From Lepas anatifera (taxonomy: Eukaryota > Arthropoda > Thecostraca > Lepadidae): a DNA stretch of 64,000 nucleotides. Within the stretch, counting starts at the first letter, position 1; each line of letters begins with the position of its first letter. The notes under the pieces were generated by a model, which was given only the letters and a program-made list of their open reading frames with translations, had not been told where the DNA came from and ran no database searches. Below, one piece after another: positions 1-48,706 of this stretch. The stretch is from positions 434,001-498,000 of the forward strand of contig JAOTON010000204.1 in assembly GCA_034440635.1 (NCBI GenBank), read 5' to 3'. A program made the position numbers and the translations under genes.

Positions 1-303
1 TGAGCTCGTAACGGTAATGACAATATTGGAGGTTAGACCTTAGATCATCCCTTCTGTTTGGATTAAGTGATACCTATTCCTACCTAGACCTGGCTTCAGA
101 TTGCAACAAATAGGTAGGTACTTAAAACCAAAATGAGCACATTATGAACTTATCTAATCGTTATGGGCTTCTCTGCTGGGCTTGGTTTGTCAGATAGGTT
201 TTTAGTGGTGCGATGGTCATAGGGCTATAAGTCACTGTTCATGATCAATTAGACAGGGTTTTGTTTGGGAGGAAATTTGTAATGTGCATGCTCAGGGCTG
301 TGC
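1..303. other. Unassigned intergenic sequence
   Basis: No coding potential or repeat structure was recognised before the truncated MITE end that begins at 304. Confidence 0.4.
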
Positions 304-363
304 CAGTATGCAAAGTATGACATTTTCGATGAGATCTCATTGCTGTGAGTGCCCTTGGAGACC
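304..363 (+). mobile_element. Truncated 5' end of CCAGTSTGC hAT-like MITE
   Basis: Begins with CAGTATGCAAAGTATGACA and continues with the 'gagatctc ... gagtgcccttggagac' block seen at the start of the fuller copies at 13420 and 27994. The match stops after about 60 bases, so only the 5' terminus is present here. Confidence 0.6.
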
Positions 364-628
364 TATACCTATACTTATACCTAAAAATTACAGAAGATTT
401 TTAGGCTGTCATGGCCTGTTGACTCTGGTCTCTGACGAGCTTGTTTCAATCTGAGTCTTAAGTCAGTCTTTCTCAGAGTGAAGTGTCTGAGAGAAAACGG
501 AGGCCCTCGTTAACCGAGCGACCTGCCGAGAAGTGTTTCTGGAGTGTGTATGGTTCTAATGAGTTCCTGTGGAGATGTATGACTGTGGAAATACCGAGAG
601 GCCCACAGACCTTCCGAGTTTGGGTCGA

Positions 629-1318
629 TTAGTGGTCTTCGTCGGGTACATGGAACATCTGCTGGGCCCAGTGATTGTCCAACTGAGACTTGAATGTATT
701 TAAAGAAGGAGCAGTTATCACATGGGCTGGCAATGCATTCCAGTTGTTCACGATCCGGACACCGAGGGACACCCTACGCACGCGTGAGACGGTTTTCGGC
801 TTCATCAGCTTCATAGAATGACCATGTGTGCGAGATCTGCTATCTAGATGAAAGAACTGGGTATAATTCTGGTCGATGGTGCCATGTAGGAGTTGGAAAA
901 CTCTTATCATATCTCCTCTGCGTCGACAATGGTAGAGAGAGGGAAGATTTAGTGTGCACAGTCTGTCCTCATACAAGTGTCCTCTCAGGGAAGGTACCAT
1001 GCGGGTAGCTCGACGTTGGATCCTTTCGATGAGCCTTTGATCTGCCCTGTTAAAAGGTCCCCAGACAGAATTTCCGTATTCGAGCAGCGGGTGAACCATA
1101 GTTTTGTACAGTAGTGGAAGCGTGAATGTGTCAATGTTAGCAAAAGACCTCATGATCGCCAGTAGTCTGGATGCTTTAGAAGCTGCAGTGGCTGCCTGGC
1201 ATCGAAATTTCAAATCCCAATCCACAAAAACTCCCAGGTCCTTCTCAACCTCCAGTGCCTGGACTTTCGTGCCCTCCATTAAGTAGCTGTGCCCTTGGTT
1301 ATTGTTATTGTACCACAC
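629..1318 (-). pseudogene. LINE ORF2 C-terminal region
   Basis: A 229-codon open frame covering the region after the RT palm. It includes LEVEKDLGVFVDWDLKF, the MVHPLLEYGNSVWGP block and the RRGDMIRVFQLLHG block, all standard in CR1/Jockey ORF2 proteins. It is out of frame with the upstream RT segment. Confidence 0.8.
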
Positions 1319-1471
1319 CGCACTTGCTTAGATTAAAGGGCATCTGCCAAGTGGAGGACCAATCAAGCCCTTGCCAGGTCCAATTGGAGGGATGCAACAC
1401 AAGTGGGGGAGTCTGCTCTGGCATATAGCTTGGTGTCATCTGCAAAGATTTTGATCCCTGAGGTGATGGTG

Positions 1472-2020
1472 TCAGTCAGGCAGGTCGTTGATGTACAAAA
1501 GAAACAACATGGGGCCTAACACTGAGCCCTGTGGGACGCCACTGGTAACTCGCACCCTGTCAGAGGCTGAAGAGCCAACCACTACCTGCTGGCGACGACC
1601 TGTGAGAAAGGCTCTCAACCAGGCCAGCAGCCTCCCGTCAACACCATAGCCTTTTAATTTGGTCAGCAGACGTTCATGCGGGACCGAGTCAAATGCCTTT
1701 TGGAAGTCTAAATAAACAGTGTCAATGGGGTGGCCTTCCTCAATTTGTTGACTCCAGTCTTCTATGGCTTCCAGGATTTGAGATTCGCAGGATCGTTTCG
1801 GACGAAAACCATGCTGGTGACTGGACAGGAGGTTTTGCACGTCAAGATGGCCAAGAAGCGCATCCTTCACCAAAGACTCTAACAGTTTACAAGGAATGGC
1901 AGTTAGGCTGACAGGCCTGTAATTCCCTGGGTCTTGCTTATCCCCTTTCTTGTAAATGGGTGTTACGGTACCCAGCTTCCAGTCCTGTGGGATGACTCCT
2001 GTGTCTAGGGATTTCCTAAA
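1472..2020 (-). pseudogene. LINE reverse transcriptase core
   Basis: Open on the minus strand from about 2015 to 1472, starting with FRKSLDTGVIPQDWKLG and running through YLDFQKAFDSVPHERL and GVPQGSVLGPMLFLLYIND. The YxDD-equivalent (FADD) follows after a frameshift near 1470. Residues upstream are separated by a low-complexity tract. Confidence 0.85.
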
Positions 2021-2026
2021 AAGGAG

Positions 2027-2106
2027 GGGTTAAAAAATAAATAATTTAATAATAAAATAAAAAAAAAAAAATTTTATAATATTAAAAAAAAAAAAAAAAA
2101 AAAAAG
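2027..2106. repeat. A/T homopolymer tract inside the LINE RT
   Basis: About 80 bases made almost wholly of A and T runs. It replaces only about 10-20 bases of expected RT sequence between 'ESLGMFTTG' and 'FRKSLDTG' on the minus strand. It looks like a consensus fault or a decayed A-tract, not a functional element. Confidence 0.6.
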
Positions 2107-2621
2107 CCAGTGGTGAACATACCTAGTGACTCCGCACCGTCGTGAAGCACCCGAGGGTGAATATGGTCTGGGCCCGGCGAGCTTGTTGTTTTTAGCGAGA
2201 CCAGTTTTTTGTGAAGAGCATCTACCGATATCGGAATGTCAGTCAGAGGTTGACCCTCAAAACGACCTTCAAACACTGGCACATTATCCATATCCTCGAC
2301 TGTGAAAACGCTGCCAAAGAACTTGTTTAGCAGTTTTGCCTTCCCAAAATCATCTGACTCAACTCCACCATTTCTGTTTTTCAGGTCACCGATTGCAGCT
2401 TTTGTTTTGAATTTCGAACTGGTATAGCTCCAAAAGGCTTTTGGGTTTGACTTGACTCTGCATGCCAACTTGTGTTCGTATTCTCTATGAAGCCTGCGTG
2501 TCATTGCTCTTAGTTCATTACGACAGATGGTGAAGCGAGCATAGTCGATAGAGTCGCCCGTGTGGTGATAGATCCGGGCTAATTTGTTTTTCTTCTGCTT
2601 GAGGCACGCAAGGCTGTACAT
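2107..2621 (-). pseudogene. LINE ORF2 linker and RT N-terminal segment
   Basis: Open frame with ARFTICRNELRAMTRRLHRE, NPKAFWSYTSSKFKTK and SSPGPDHIHPRVL, the typical segment between endonuclease and RT in CR1-type ORF2 proteins. Confidence 0.8.
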
Positions 2622-2625
2622 ATTT

Positions 2626-3222
2626 TTAACATTTTTTTCTGATCCTGAACCTGGGGATGCATGAGTCTATAATGCGGTTCAAATGGTTCATAAGGAAGCT
2701 GTACGAGCTTTCCACATCTAGAGTAACCATGAAGGACCAATTTACTTCTTGGACCATCAGGTTAAAGAGAGTGAAGTCAGCACGATTGAAATTCAGCCTA
2801 GGAACCAGATTTTCACGGTTTACAATGTTACATAGGACACTAAACTGAATGAGAAGATGGTCGCTCTTTCCTATACCTGGAAGGTACTGGATATTTTGTA
2901 CAATATTTTCTTCACTTGAGAAGATCAAGTCCAATATACTTGGTTCCTGGCCCATTCTGTACCTTGTCGGTTTCAATATGTGTTGGAAAAGGAAATGATC
3001 GTGCATAACTTCTAAAAGAGCATGGGAGGGGTGGCTGACTGAAGCCCTAGAGAACTCTCCATCCCAATCTATTTGGGGAAAATTGAAGTCACCAGCAACC
3101 AACAAGTGAGCTGGAGAATGTTTTTTGACTTCATCAAGAACTCTGGTAAACTCCTGCATACTACAGTATCCATCACTGGAGGGGCTTTGGTAAACACAAC
3201 CTAAGAGAAGAAAGTTTTAAAC
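2626..3222 (-). pseudogene. LINE APE endonuclease, C-terminal part
   Basis: Shows VAGDFNFPQIDW and GIGKSDHLLIQFSV, matching conserved endonuclease motifs (GDFN and SDH). Sequence up to about 3222 still fits (LLLGCVYQSPSS). Truncated there by the MITE. Confidence 0.8.
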
Positions 3223-3223
3223 A

Positions 3224-3886
3224 GGAGACAGGAGTGAGTGGTACAAATTTTATCAACCTGGTGCGAATTTGCTAGACTGGTGTGAGGAAGGTGATCCTTA
3301 AACCAAAAAATAATGGCTGAATGGTTATTAAGACACAGGCGGAGGCCTTATAAAAATTCCTTAACTAACGAACTAATAAGAGATGGCATTGCATTGTGTG
3401 GGTAGGAATGGGGGCGTTTTTCTCCCTGGTATATGGGAGATTGGTTCAAATTTTTGGAGGCTGGTGGTGCGAGAATTTTAGATGGCTGGTGCGATTTGTT
3501 TGGCCTGCTGCCCAGTCTGCAAAGTATGGCAGCAGGCCAGACAAATCGCACCAGCCATCTAAAACTCTCGCACCGCCAGCCACCAAAAATTTGCACCAAC
3601 CTGTCATATTGCCAGGGAAAAAACACAACCATTTCTACCCACACGATGCAATGCTACCTGTCTTATTAGTTAGTTAGTTGAGAATTTTTATAAAGCCCAC
3701 TCCTGTGTCTTTATAACCATTTAGCCATTATTTGTTTGGTTTTCAGTGTCACCTGCCTCGCAAATTCGCACCAGGTGGATAAAATTCGCACCACTCGCTC
3801 CTGTCTCCAAGGGCACTCGCACCGACAAGATCTCGTCGAAAATGCCATACTTTGCACACTGGCCTGCTGCCATACTTTGCAGACTG
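3224..3886. mobile_element. Nested pair of CCAGTSTGC MITEs forming a foldback
   Basis: An outer MITE copy in plus orientation (3224-3511 plus 3871-3886, 5'-truncated) is interrupted by an inner copy in opposite orientation at 3512-3862. The inner copy starts CCAGTCTGCAAAGTATGGC and ends GCACACTGG, and is flanked by an exact 8-bp duplication cctgctgc (3504-3511 and 3863-3870). Removing the insertion restores the outer 3' terminus. The two arms form a large inverted repeat. Confidence 0.85.
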
Positions 3887-4294
3887 GTGGCTGTGGAAAA
3901 CATGCCCAGATTGGATTGTGTCAGATTACCGGTTTGTGTACAATTTCTGACACTCAGAGCAAGTGGTTCTGCTCTCATAGATAGCCAGATTGGGTATTCC
4001 TGCTCTTGTCATCAGACAGGTTAAGGTGAAGGACCCCATCATGGACAGAAGAGCAAGAAAAAGATGGAGGAAGTGCATCCCCCTGCCCTAGTCTGCAAAA
4101 TGTGGCAGACTTCCCAACAAGTTGTGGTATTGGTGAGGTAGATGTCACAGGTACATGCCAGGTCATCACCTTGGGAAATGTATTCCAAAAATAACCTGAG
4201 AGGTTTACAGATGGGTCAAAACTTCCTTTGATGAAGTATTCTGAGTATTTCAAGTGTTTTTTGGAATTAATGGGTGGTATTTTGGCCTTCCTAG
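3887..4294. other. Unassigned sequence with a MITE-like end
   Basis: No coding evidence. A sequence resembling the MITE terminus (agtctgcaaaatgtggcag) lies near 4090; nothing else was recognised. Confidence 0.3.
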
Positions 4295-4760
4295 TGTCAT
4301 TTTTCTATGTATAGCATAACATAATCAAACCTGACCTAACCTTGTCCCTATTCAGCAAACCAGCCTGTGGCGTATCAAACCTGCTGGTCACACTTTGTCC
4401 TTTGTTGGCTGTTGCGGCTTTGCAGTGTGCGGCCTCCTCACTTCCTCAGGTCTCAAATCTGCTCACTTCACTCCCATACTGTTTCGATTCGTGAATGTGT
4501 TGTTTCCCTTTCATTTTGAGCACCTACAAACAAAACGACTCAATTGGTAGGGAACAAGACATTGGGGAATCAAGACAGTATGTGAGTGGAGCAAGCAGAT
4601 TTGAGACCTGAGGAGGCTGTGTGCGGTGAAGCAGCGACGGCCAACGAAAGTGAAGGTGCCACTGGTAGGCTAGGTGCGCCGCAGGCCGACTTGCTGAATC
4701 GAGACCAGACTAGGTTATGTTTGATTTATGTTATGCTACATGTAGAAATGTTAAATTAGG
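4295..4760. repeat. Imperfect foldback element
   Basis: The left arm (about 4303-4480) contains TATAGCATAACATAATCAAA and CCTCAGGTCTCAAATCTGCT. The right arm (about 4590-4755) contains their approximate reverse complements (AGCAGATTTGAGACCTGAGG, TTTGATTTATGTTATGCTA). A single diverged right-arm-like copy occurs at about 30420-30560. Confidence 0.6.
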
Positions 4761-5036
4761 AAGGTGAAAGTGCCACCCAGCAATGAAAAAAAAACAGTTT
4801 TGGCACTCTGATCATTTGGCTGGTGGAAGTTTTGAATAGGGGAATATGAACAGATGAGGGACAGACCATCTACCTCCTGTGATAGTATGCCCTTGTTCAC
4901 CTCACAATGCACACTCCTTCCAGCTGTCTGAACACACTCCTGTCATTTGCACCCAATTCCTAACTCTGTACATGCCCCTGCTTATTGCCATAACCGTTCT
5001 GTCATCCGGTCACCACAACAAGAGGCCCAAGTATGC

Positions 5037-5136
5037 CATAGGCGGATCCAGGGAGGCAAGGGGGCACGTGCCCCCTCCCCGATCGACCCTTGGCGCCCCC
5101 TGAAAGGTCGATGGCGCCCCCCTGATAAAAAAAATT
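5037..5136. mobile_element. CATAGGCGGATCC MITE, one end only
   Basis: Starts CATAGGCGGATCCAGGG and continues with ggggcacgtgccccct and 'gcgccccctgaaa', as in copies near 27 kb. The other terminus is missing because the sequence degrades into the A/T tract. Confidence 0.6.
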
Positions 5137-5729
5137 GAAATATTAATGCTCTTTGAGAAAACCCCTTCCTCTTTTGGGCCATAAATAAAAAATTATCATC
5201 CTACAAAAAAACATTTTAAAAAAATTTTAATTTTCTCCCCATATTTTTTAAAAAAAAAAAATAATTTTTAGAAAAAAAAAAATTTTTTAAATTTTATCCC
5301 TAATTTTTATTTTTCCCCCTTTTCCCTTTTTATTACATATAAAAAAAAAAAAAAAAAAACAACCTCCCTTAAAAAAAAACACATACAACAAAAAAGGAAA
5401 AAAAAAAAAAAGAAAAAAAAAGCAAAAAACTACCCCCCAATTTAAAAAAAAAAAAAAAAAATTACTTTTTATCATTTTAAAACCCCCCCAAAAAAACAAA
5501 AAAAAAAAAACAAAAAAAAATAAAAAAAAAAAAACCTAAAAAAAAAAAAAAATTTTTTTTTTCCCCCCCTTTTTTCCCCCCTTCTTCTTAAAATTTTTTA
5601 TTAAAATAAAATATAAAAAAAAATAAAAAAATAAAAATATTAAAAAAAAAAAAAATTTTAAATCAAATAAAAATTAAAATTTAATCTTAAAAAAAAAAAA
5701 AAATTTTTAAAAATTTAAATTTTTACCTT

Positions 5730-5767
<38 letters not shown>

Positions 5768-5889
5768 CTAATATTAAAAAAAAAAATAAATTAAATATTT
5801 TTAAAATATTTTAATAATTATTTTTTATTTTTTTTTTTTTTCTTTCCCCTCTCCACCAAACTTAATTAAAAAAAAATAAAAAATAAAAA

Positions 5890-5925
<36 letters not shown>

Positions 5926-6003
5926 AAAAAATTAAAATATTTGGTAAAAATAATTGGGGAAAAAAAAAAAAAAAAAAAAAAAAACCTTAAAAAAAACAAA
6001 TAC

Positions 6004-6036
<33 letters not shown>
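5137..6036. repeat. Inflated homopolymer tract, probable assembly artefact
   Basis: About 900 bases almost entirely of A and T runs, with occasional long C runs and few G. Every base type is over-extended (for example long T runs followed by CCCCCCC). Open frames here encode only Lys/Asn or Phe strings and are not genes. Confidence 0.65.
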
Positions 6037-6040
<4 letters not shown>

Positions 6041-6302
6041 CTGATCAGCTGCGCCCGCTCCTCCCAGCTTTTTTCGGACGTGGATGTTCGAATCCCCTTA
6101 TGCTACCTCCAAGCTCCTCTCATCTGTTTTGGGATAAGGTGCTAGATAGACGCACTGTTGATGTTGTTTATGACAAGGAAAGGTATGAGCGAAGTGGATG
6201 ACGTTTTTACTGCACAGTTTCAGCAGTATCGTGGCAAGCAGCCTGTGTAGCAGATACAGTGCAGTGCTCTGCGGGTTGCCATGGGGTCACCAGCAACCTC
6301 AG

Positions 6303-19749
<13,447 letters not shown>

Positions 19750-20600
19750 CGTCGCCGCCGCCGCTGCGTGGAAATGACTAACGTCAGGTGTGTTATTGGA
19801 TAGTGGTGAGGGAATCGCTCAGCCTTCGCCCGGCCGAGGTGTTTGGACAGTGGTTTGAGTCGCTCCGTGTAGTCAAATGGACGGCATGTCACTTTCAAAG
19901 GACCTGACGTCGGCCCGGTGTTTCATGTTTACGTTTGTCGTGGTTGATGAAAAGCTGACAGATGGAGACGTCTCGTCTCCGATGAGTCGGCGGGCATGAT
20001 GACTCCATCTTTGAGTGTAACGAGGATAAAATCGTGTATATGGCCAAGCCCAACTAAGCGTGAGAAACCAAGTGGGTATTCAACACGCGCTTCAGGTATG
20101 ACCTAGCAGGATGCTTGGCTTGATTTGTTGGTACTGAGTGCGTTCAGGGGGTGGTTTGCAGGCAACGGTTACACTGCAAGTCTCTCCTGGGGTTGGTAGA
20201 ACCTGACAACTGCTCCTTCACTGCCAGGCTCTTCAAGTCGCTAGAACCTGGCGTTCAGTGTACCATAGCATCGTCAGCTTTACTCATGGTCTGTATGGCT
20301 GTCTCAGGGATGTTTATCTGTAATTTTGTTTGTCCCACATTTACCTTTTGCTGGGAAATAAGTATGCCCCGGGAGGAAATCAGCTCTTGCTAACGGCTCA
20401 CCGCCCTCCTCTGTCCCTCCCCCTTGGCTGTCGTCGGTGCGCGGTCGCACTGATGCCGAGCGGGGTGGAAGTGCGGCTTAATTCGGCCATGGAAACGCCT
20501 GTCTCTTTAACGGAATTTTTGGAGGAATTTAAAAGGGCTCTTGTGCGTTTTGAATATCTCTGGTGTCAACATCGGAGTACAACCGATAAAGCAAAATAAA
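19750..20600 (+). other. Candidate Smad 3' UTR
   Basis: Non-coding sequence after the stop. The first convincing AATAAA lies at 20595-20600, about 850 bases downstream. The true poly(A) site is not proven. Confidence 0.4.
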
Positions 20601-22049
20601 AAGCGGCCAATATCAGTTCTGAAACCTAACTTTTAAGGCGATGGAAGCTACTTCTTTAGGTGGCATGTTTTTGTGAAAAAAATATTGAGATGAAAAAGAA
20701 AGCATTCTCGTTCGGTGGAGCACAAGCTATCTGTCATATTAACCCCGTGCGAATGTCTGCGCCAGCGACATGAGGACCGACGAGGAGGCGCCCGATCAAA
20801 AGAAGTCACGGGCGCGGTGCAAAGATTGCCACAGGAAGCGGAATGAAGTGCAGGGGCTTAGCTTAAACTATAGCCGTATCATTGGAATGGCTATAATGCA
20901 GAGAACAAGGTCCTTCATTGTATGGGTAGCTGCTGGATGCGATGCCATGAATGTTATCTATAACTATAATCGCCCTGTTAGCTTATGCGTCATGTTTTTT
21001 AAGCACACAATCTGAACCTTTGCAAGAAGCCGTGCGATAATTTTTCGGTGGATCTCCAATTTTGGAGGGTTGGATATTTCAGATGTATTAAAAATATTTT
21101 GCTGCAAGTTAGTCAAACATTGGGTGAGCGAAGCTCATCCCTTTGCGTGGACGAAGTCCACCCAGCCACTGGCAGGCTTAGGACTTACGGCAAATTAGCT
21201 TCCTTGGGTGAGCAAAGCCCATCCTTTTGGGTGGGCTTATTCTCCCCTCCCCCCCAGTTACCGGCAGATCGAGAACGCCCGAGGGGATCAGGAGCTCTAG
21301 TGTTAGGTATATAATATTGGATTATGATATCCAAATATATTATTATATGAAAATATATGTATTTCTGGCACACCAGCTGGTCTGTCGTAGAGGATATTTG
21401 GGTTTTCCCGTCGGGACCTCTGAGTGGGCATGTTTTTGGTGATTATTGCGCGTAATTTCAGCTGTTTGTGAGAGAAATCTGCCGGAAAGCTCATCCTGAT
21501 ATGCATCAGAAGCTTTTGTACGCATGTGGGCCTGATACCGGGCGTGTCCTGCCTAGTTCCCTTCGACTCTACGGTATAGTTTGGAGGCTCCGTGTTCCTG
21601 GACAGAGTGATTTGGAGCATGGCGTTTTCTTGACTGTGAATTGCCAATCTTACAACTGCGAAAGGTGCTGAACTACGAGATGTGCTAGTACACAAATATG
21701 TTTATTAGGTGAGTGTTGTGAATTTTAGCTGGATATTATTGAAGCTGTACGCCTTTGGTATGCGTGCATAACAGTTCCTGATGAGCGAATTTAGCTGGAA
21801 TATTTAGTGAACACTAGTGAGACATTTATTCGTTTTGGCTGAAGTCTGTGGTATATAGATATGCTCCGGCTTCTAAAAATTGGACAGTTTGCAGCAACCG
21901 TCAATGTGCTCTTGTTTTAAATATGTTCTATATCGTGTTCTTTCGGCGTATCTTGAAGCAATCAGGTGCCTGGGCGTACAATGACTCACTGCAATTTTGA
22001 AGGAAGATTCTATTTCCGGGACCGTGGCTCCCGCTCTTCATTGTTTGTT
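20601..22049. other. Intergenic, with short GAA-loop hairpins
   Basis: No gene recognised. At 21121-21235 three short inverted repeats occur in a row: GGTGAGCGAAGCTCATCC, GTGGACGAAGTCCAC (21147-21161, perfect 6-bp stem) and GGTGAGCAAAGCCCATCC. Confidence 0.4.
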
Positions 22050-22795
22050 GACTGGGCCATGGCTAGAGTGCCTGTTGACTGGGCCATGGCTCCCGCTCTG
22101 CAGTGCCTGTTGGCTGGGCCATGGCTCCAATGCTCTGCAGTGTCTGTTGACTGGGTCGGGACGCCCGCTCTGCAGTGTCTGTTGACTGGGCCATGGCTCC
22201 AATGCTGCAGTGTCTGTTGACGGGCCGTGGCTCCAGCTCTGCAGGGCCAGTTGACTGGGCCGTGGCTCCCGCTCTGCAATGTCTGTTAACTGTGTCGTGG
22301 CTCCCGCTCTGCAGTGTCTGTTGACTGGGCCATGGCTCCCGCTCTGCAGTGTCTGTTGACTGGGCCATGGCTCCAATGCTGCAGTATCTGTTGACTGGGT
22401 CGGGACTCCCGCTCTGCAGTGTCTGTTGACTGGGCCATGGCTCCTGCTCTGCAGTGCCTGTTGACTGGGCCATGGCTCCAATGCTGCAGTATCTGTTGAC
22501 TGGGCCGTGGCTCCAGCTCTGCAGTGTCTGTTGACTGGGTCGTGGCTCCAGCTCTGCAGGGCCAGTTGACTGGACCGTGGCTCCCGCTCTGCAATGTCTG
22601 TTGATTGGGTCGTGGCTCCCGCTCTGCAATGCCTGTTGACTGGGCCGTGGCTACAGTGCCTGTTGACTGGGCCATGGCTACAGTGCCTGTTGACTGGGCC
22701 ATGGCTACAGTGCCTGTTGACTGGGCCATGGCTACAGTGCCTGTTACTGGGTCATGGCTACAGTGCCTGCTGACTGGGCCATGGCTCCAACGCTG
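22050..22795. repeat. Minisatellite (CTGTTGACTGGGCCATGGCT)
   Basis: Tandem units of about 34-40 bases: CTGTTGACTGGGCCATGGCT followed by a variable CCCGCTCTGCAGTG or CCAATGCTGCAGT. From about 22628 it shifts to a shorter 27-base unit ending ACAGTGC. Long minus-strand frames (up to 188 codons, repeating PSQQTLQ) are repeat translations. Confidence 0.9.
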
Positions 22796-24230
22796 CAGAG
22801 CTTGGCGCGTACTTTTTTGAGTGGCAATCAGTCACGATTGGTAGCCGCACTGAGTATCGAGAAAATGCCGAGGCTATTGGAAATAGTGGTCTATGGTGCG
22901 GTTCTACTAACCCCCCAGTGATCGCCAGTTGCTTGTGTTCAGTCCTGTTCGGATCGACATCCGTGATCGCAAGCTCACACAGCAAGTGTGTGGTAACGTT
23001 TTCTACTAAGATGATGTACAAAATGCACGTATTTACTCCCGGTTGGCGGGATGACGTCTCCGTGTGCGTGCTGGTTCTGGAGGCGCCCCGGGACAGTTCC
23101 GCTCGAGCCTCGACACGCTACTCGCGATGTTGAGCTGACCGTTGTTCTGTGTTTCCGCTGGTGCGTGAGCAGGTTGCACCTGTTTTCCGGAGGGCATGCT
23201 TTGAGTGAGCGGTCGCAGTGGGAATAGAGCGCAGTGTTTAATTCTGAGTGAGACGCAACCTGATATCTCTGTGAGTTGAGTCGTTGCCTGAGGCTGTTCT
23301 AGTGCTGTATTCTAGTGTATGTACCAATTAAATATGTTTTGTAGCTATATATTTTGTCCGGCCTTTACCAAACCCGATTTGGGCATCGGTATTTCAGATA
23401 AATTTATCAAAAAACTTGTCTTAGGGACTCGGGTTCGCAACCAACAGTTGCCGCAATGACGGGCCAATTTCAAAGTCAACGCTTTCAAAGTCCAAAAAGC
23501 ATAGGGGGCGGCCATTCTGCTCAAGTCGCCCTTTCACAGGTCCCTACGAGTCAGCTATGCGGGGGGAAATGATGCAACGCTAGAAAGTTTCAGGGCAACC
23601 TTCTTTTTCATGCACTGCTAAGTGCTTTGGTCCTGAGCGGCGGACCGATGCTTGGATCTATGAACCAAGCAACTGGGGTGGGATATTGAACTTCTCTTGC
23701 TCGACAGGGAGAAATCATTTAGGAAGAAGGGATGGAAGAGAGAATGGAAAACAGCATAGGGTTGAGGGTTGTATGGAAAAGGCCAGTGAAAGCATATAAT
23801 GCGGTTCGTTGGGTCAAATATGATTTGTTTGTGATTATGTAGAGGCATCTTACAGCACGGTTGCGCCCAGAGTACATGTGCTCTGTCGAATGAAACATTT
23901 GAGTGTTGGCAGTTGTGTCCGTGAGACGGAATGCTATGAGTTATGTTGGAGAGGTGTGATGCCCAGCTGATGCCCGCCCGTGTACTGCCAGTGCCCTGTC
24001 ATGTATTGCCGGTGATGTTGATATGTGATGACCGTGAGACGTGTGCTAAGAGGTTTGCCAGCCTCACGAGCTGTCAGTCTGTTGGAGGTTCTGCCATTGG
24101 CTAACAAAGATCTGATGATTTACCGGCCGCTGTTTTAGCACGGATTTATAATATTTTGTGATGTCTAGGGTTTGTAATTGGCACGGCAACGATTAAGGCT
24201 GCGTTTGAGGCGCCTTGACAATTTCCATGG
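22796..24230. other. Unassigned intergenic sequence
   Basis: No recognisable gene or repeat. Frames are short and unlike known families. Confidence 0.4.
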
Positions 24231-24550
24231 GCATGGGCGGACGCAGACCCGTGTTTTGGGGGTCAAACCCATGTCTGCCCCTCCTGGAGGAGAGGGACGT
24301 GCAATTTGGGTGCTCGACAGACCTATAGGTACAAGACCTATAGTATACTATACTATAGTATAAGCTACCTCTCCAAGTACATGATCGCTCTCCTGGAAGG
24401 GGGGCCGAAGATTTAATTTCTCGACAAACCTAGTGTAAAACCCTTTCGACAATTTCTTCGGCCTTTAAGAGGGGCCAAAAGATAGTTTGGCCCTCCCTCC
24501 AGCGCTTTGGGGGGCCATAGCCGGGATGCTTCCCCCTGCGTCCGCCATGC
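24231..24550. mobile_element. MITE with GCATGGGCGGACGCAG termini
   Basis: Left end GCATGGGCGGACGCAGA, right end CTGCGTCCGCCATGC, inverted to each other with one base difference. About 320 bp, rich in G and C runs at the ends, with an AT palindrome (tagtatactatactatagta) in the middle. Confidence 0.55.
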
Positions 24551-25258
24551 AATGGGGGGGGGATCCCCGCAGTTGCACCTGTTATGGGCCGAGATTGGCA
24601 TGTCTCTAAGGTCTATCAGAGGCATTCGAACACCTAGAGACAGAGGATTGCCTACATCTGGTAATACATCAATGCGAACACAACATGGATATCAGAAACC
24701 CAAAGTCGGGTCTGCTAAATTGGTTCCATAAAAAATAAGTCAAAAATAATATAAGAAAGTGTCCACAAGGTAAACTATTTATTAACTTCAGCTAATTCAG
24801 AGGTATAAAATCATTATTTTGCATCTAAACTGCTCTAAACTGGCCCAAAAACGCAAAATTCCTTAAAGGCGTATGCCGTGAAACATGTGTAGCTTTTAAA
24901 CACTGACGTCACTATTTCAATACGGCAGCTAACTTAGCAAAAGCTGGGTCTTATTTGCTGTGCCTTGGCCCAGTTCCTTCCTTGGCACTTGCGCGATTTG
25001 CACATTGTTGCGTGCGTCAATCAACGGCTCTGTGCTGCGTGAAGTCTTATTATTTATACTGACGCTTCATCTAACTTGATTATTTATCCTGCTCTGAAGG
25101 AGAAGCCCCTGATCTCAAAAATAGCGAGGGGTGGTGGCGTGTTATTTCTCTTTTGAACGTGAATTCGCATTGAACTTGTTGCTGCGGACGTGGGGCAGGA
25201 AGAAGGAGGTGGTTGAAGAAGTTCAAGTTAAGGCCGAAAGCGCAACAATCTAGTCATC
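24551..25258 (+). promoter_or_regulatory. Region upstream of tetraspanin start
   Basis: Should contain the promoter and 5' UTR of the tetraspanin gene. No TATA box or initiator could be assigned with confidence. The start codon context is tcatcATGT with A at -3. Confidence 0.35.

Positions 25259-48706
<23,448 letters not shown>

Larger units (their letters stand above)
629..3222 (-). mobile_element. CR1-like non-LTR retrotransposon, 5'-truncated and broken
   Basis: A LINE on the minus strand. Reading from 3222 downward: the C-terminal half of an APE-type endonuclease (GDFN near 3090, SDH near 2850), a linker, a reverse transcriptase and the post-RT C-terminal region ending at 629. RT landmarks are visible: SSPGPD (about 2170), GNYRPVSLTA (about 1910), HGFRPKRSC, YLDFQKAFDSV, GVPQGSVLGPMLF and the catalytic FADD near 1440. 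The overall order and motifs fit the CR1/L2/Jockey group; I favour CR1 but did not run a phylogeny. It is not functional: frame is lost near 2625, the RT is interrupted at about 2027-2106 by an A/T homopolymer tract, and at least one more frameshift lies between 1472 and 1320. The 5' end is cut by a MITE, so ORF1 and the start of the endonuclease are missing. Confidence 0.85.

Noticed and set aside
5287..6201. Lys/Asn- and Phe-rich frames
   Set aside because: They come from homopolymer runs that are probably a consensus artefact.
22010..22729. Minus-strand frames repeating PSQQTLQ
   Set aside because: Repeat-derived. Several registers are open at once and there is no start, splice or domain context.
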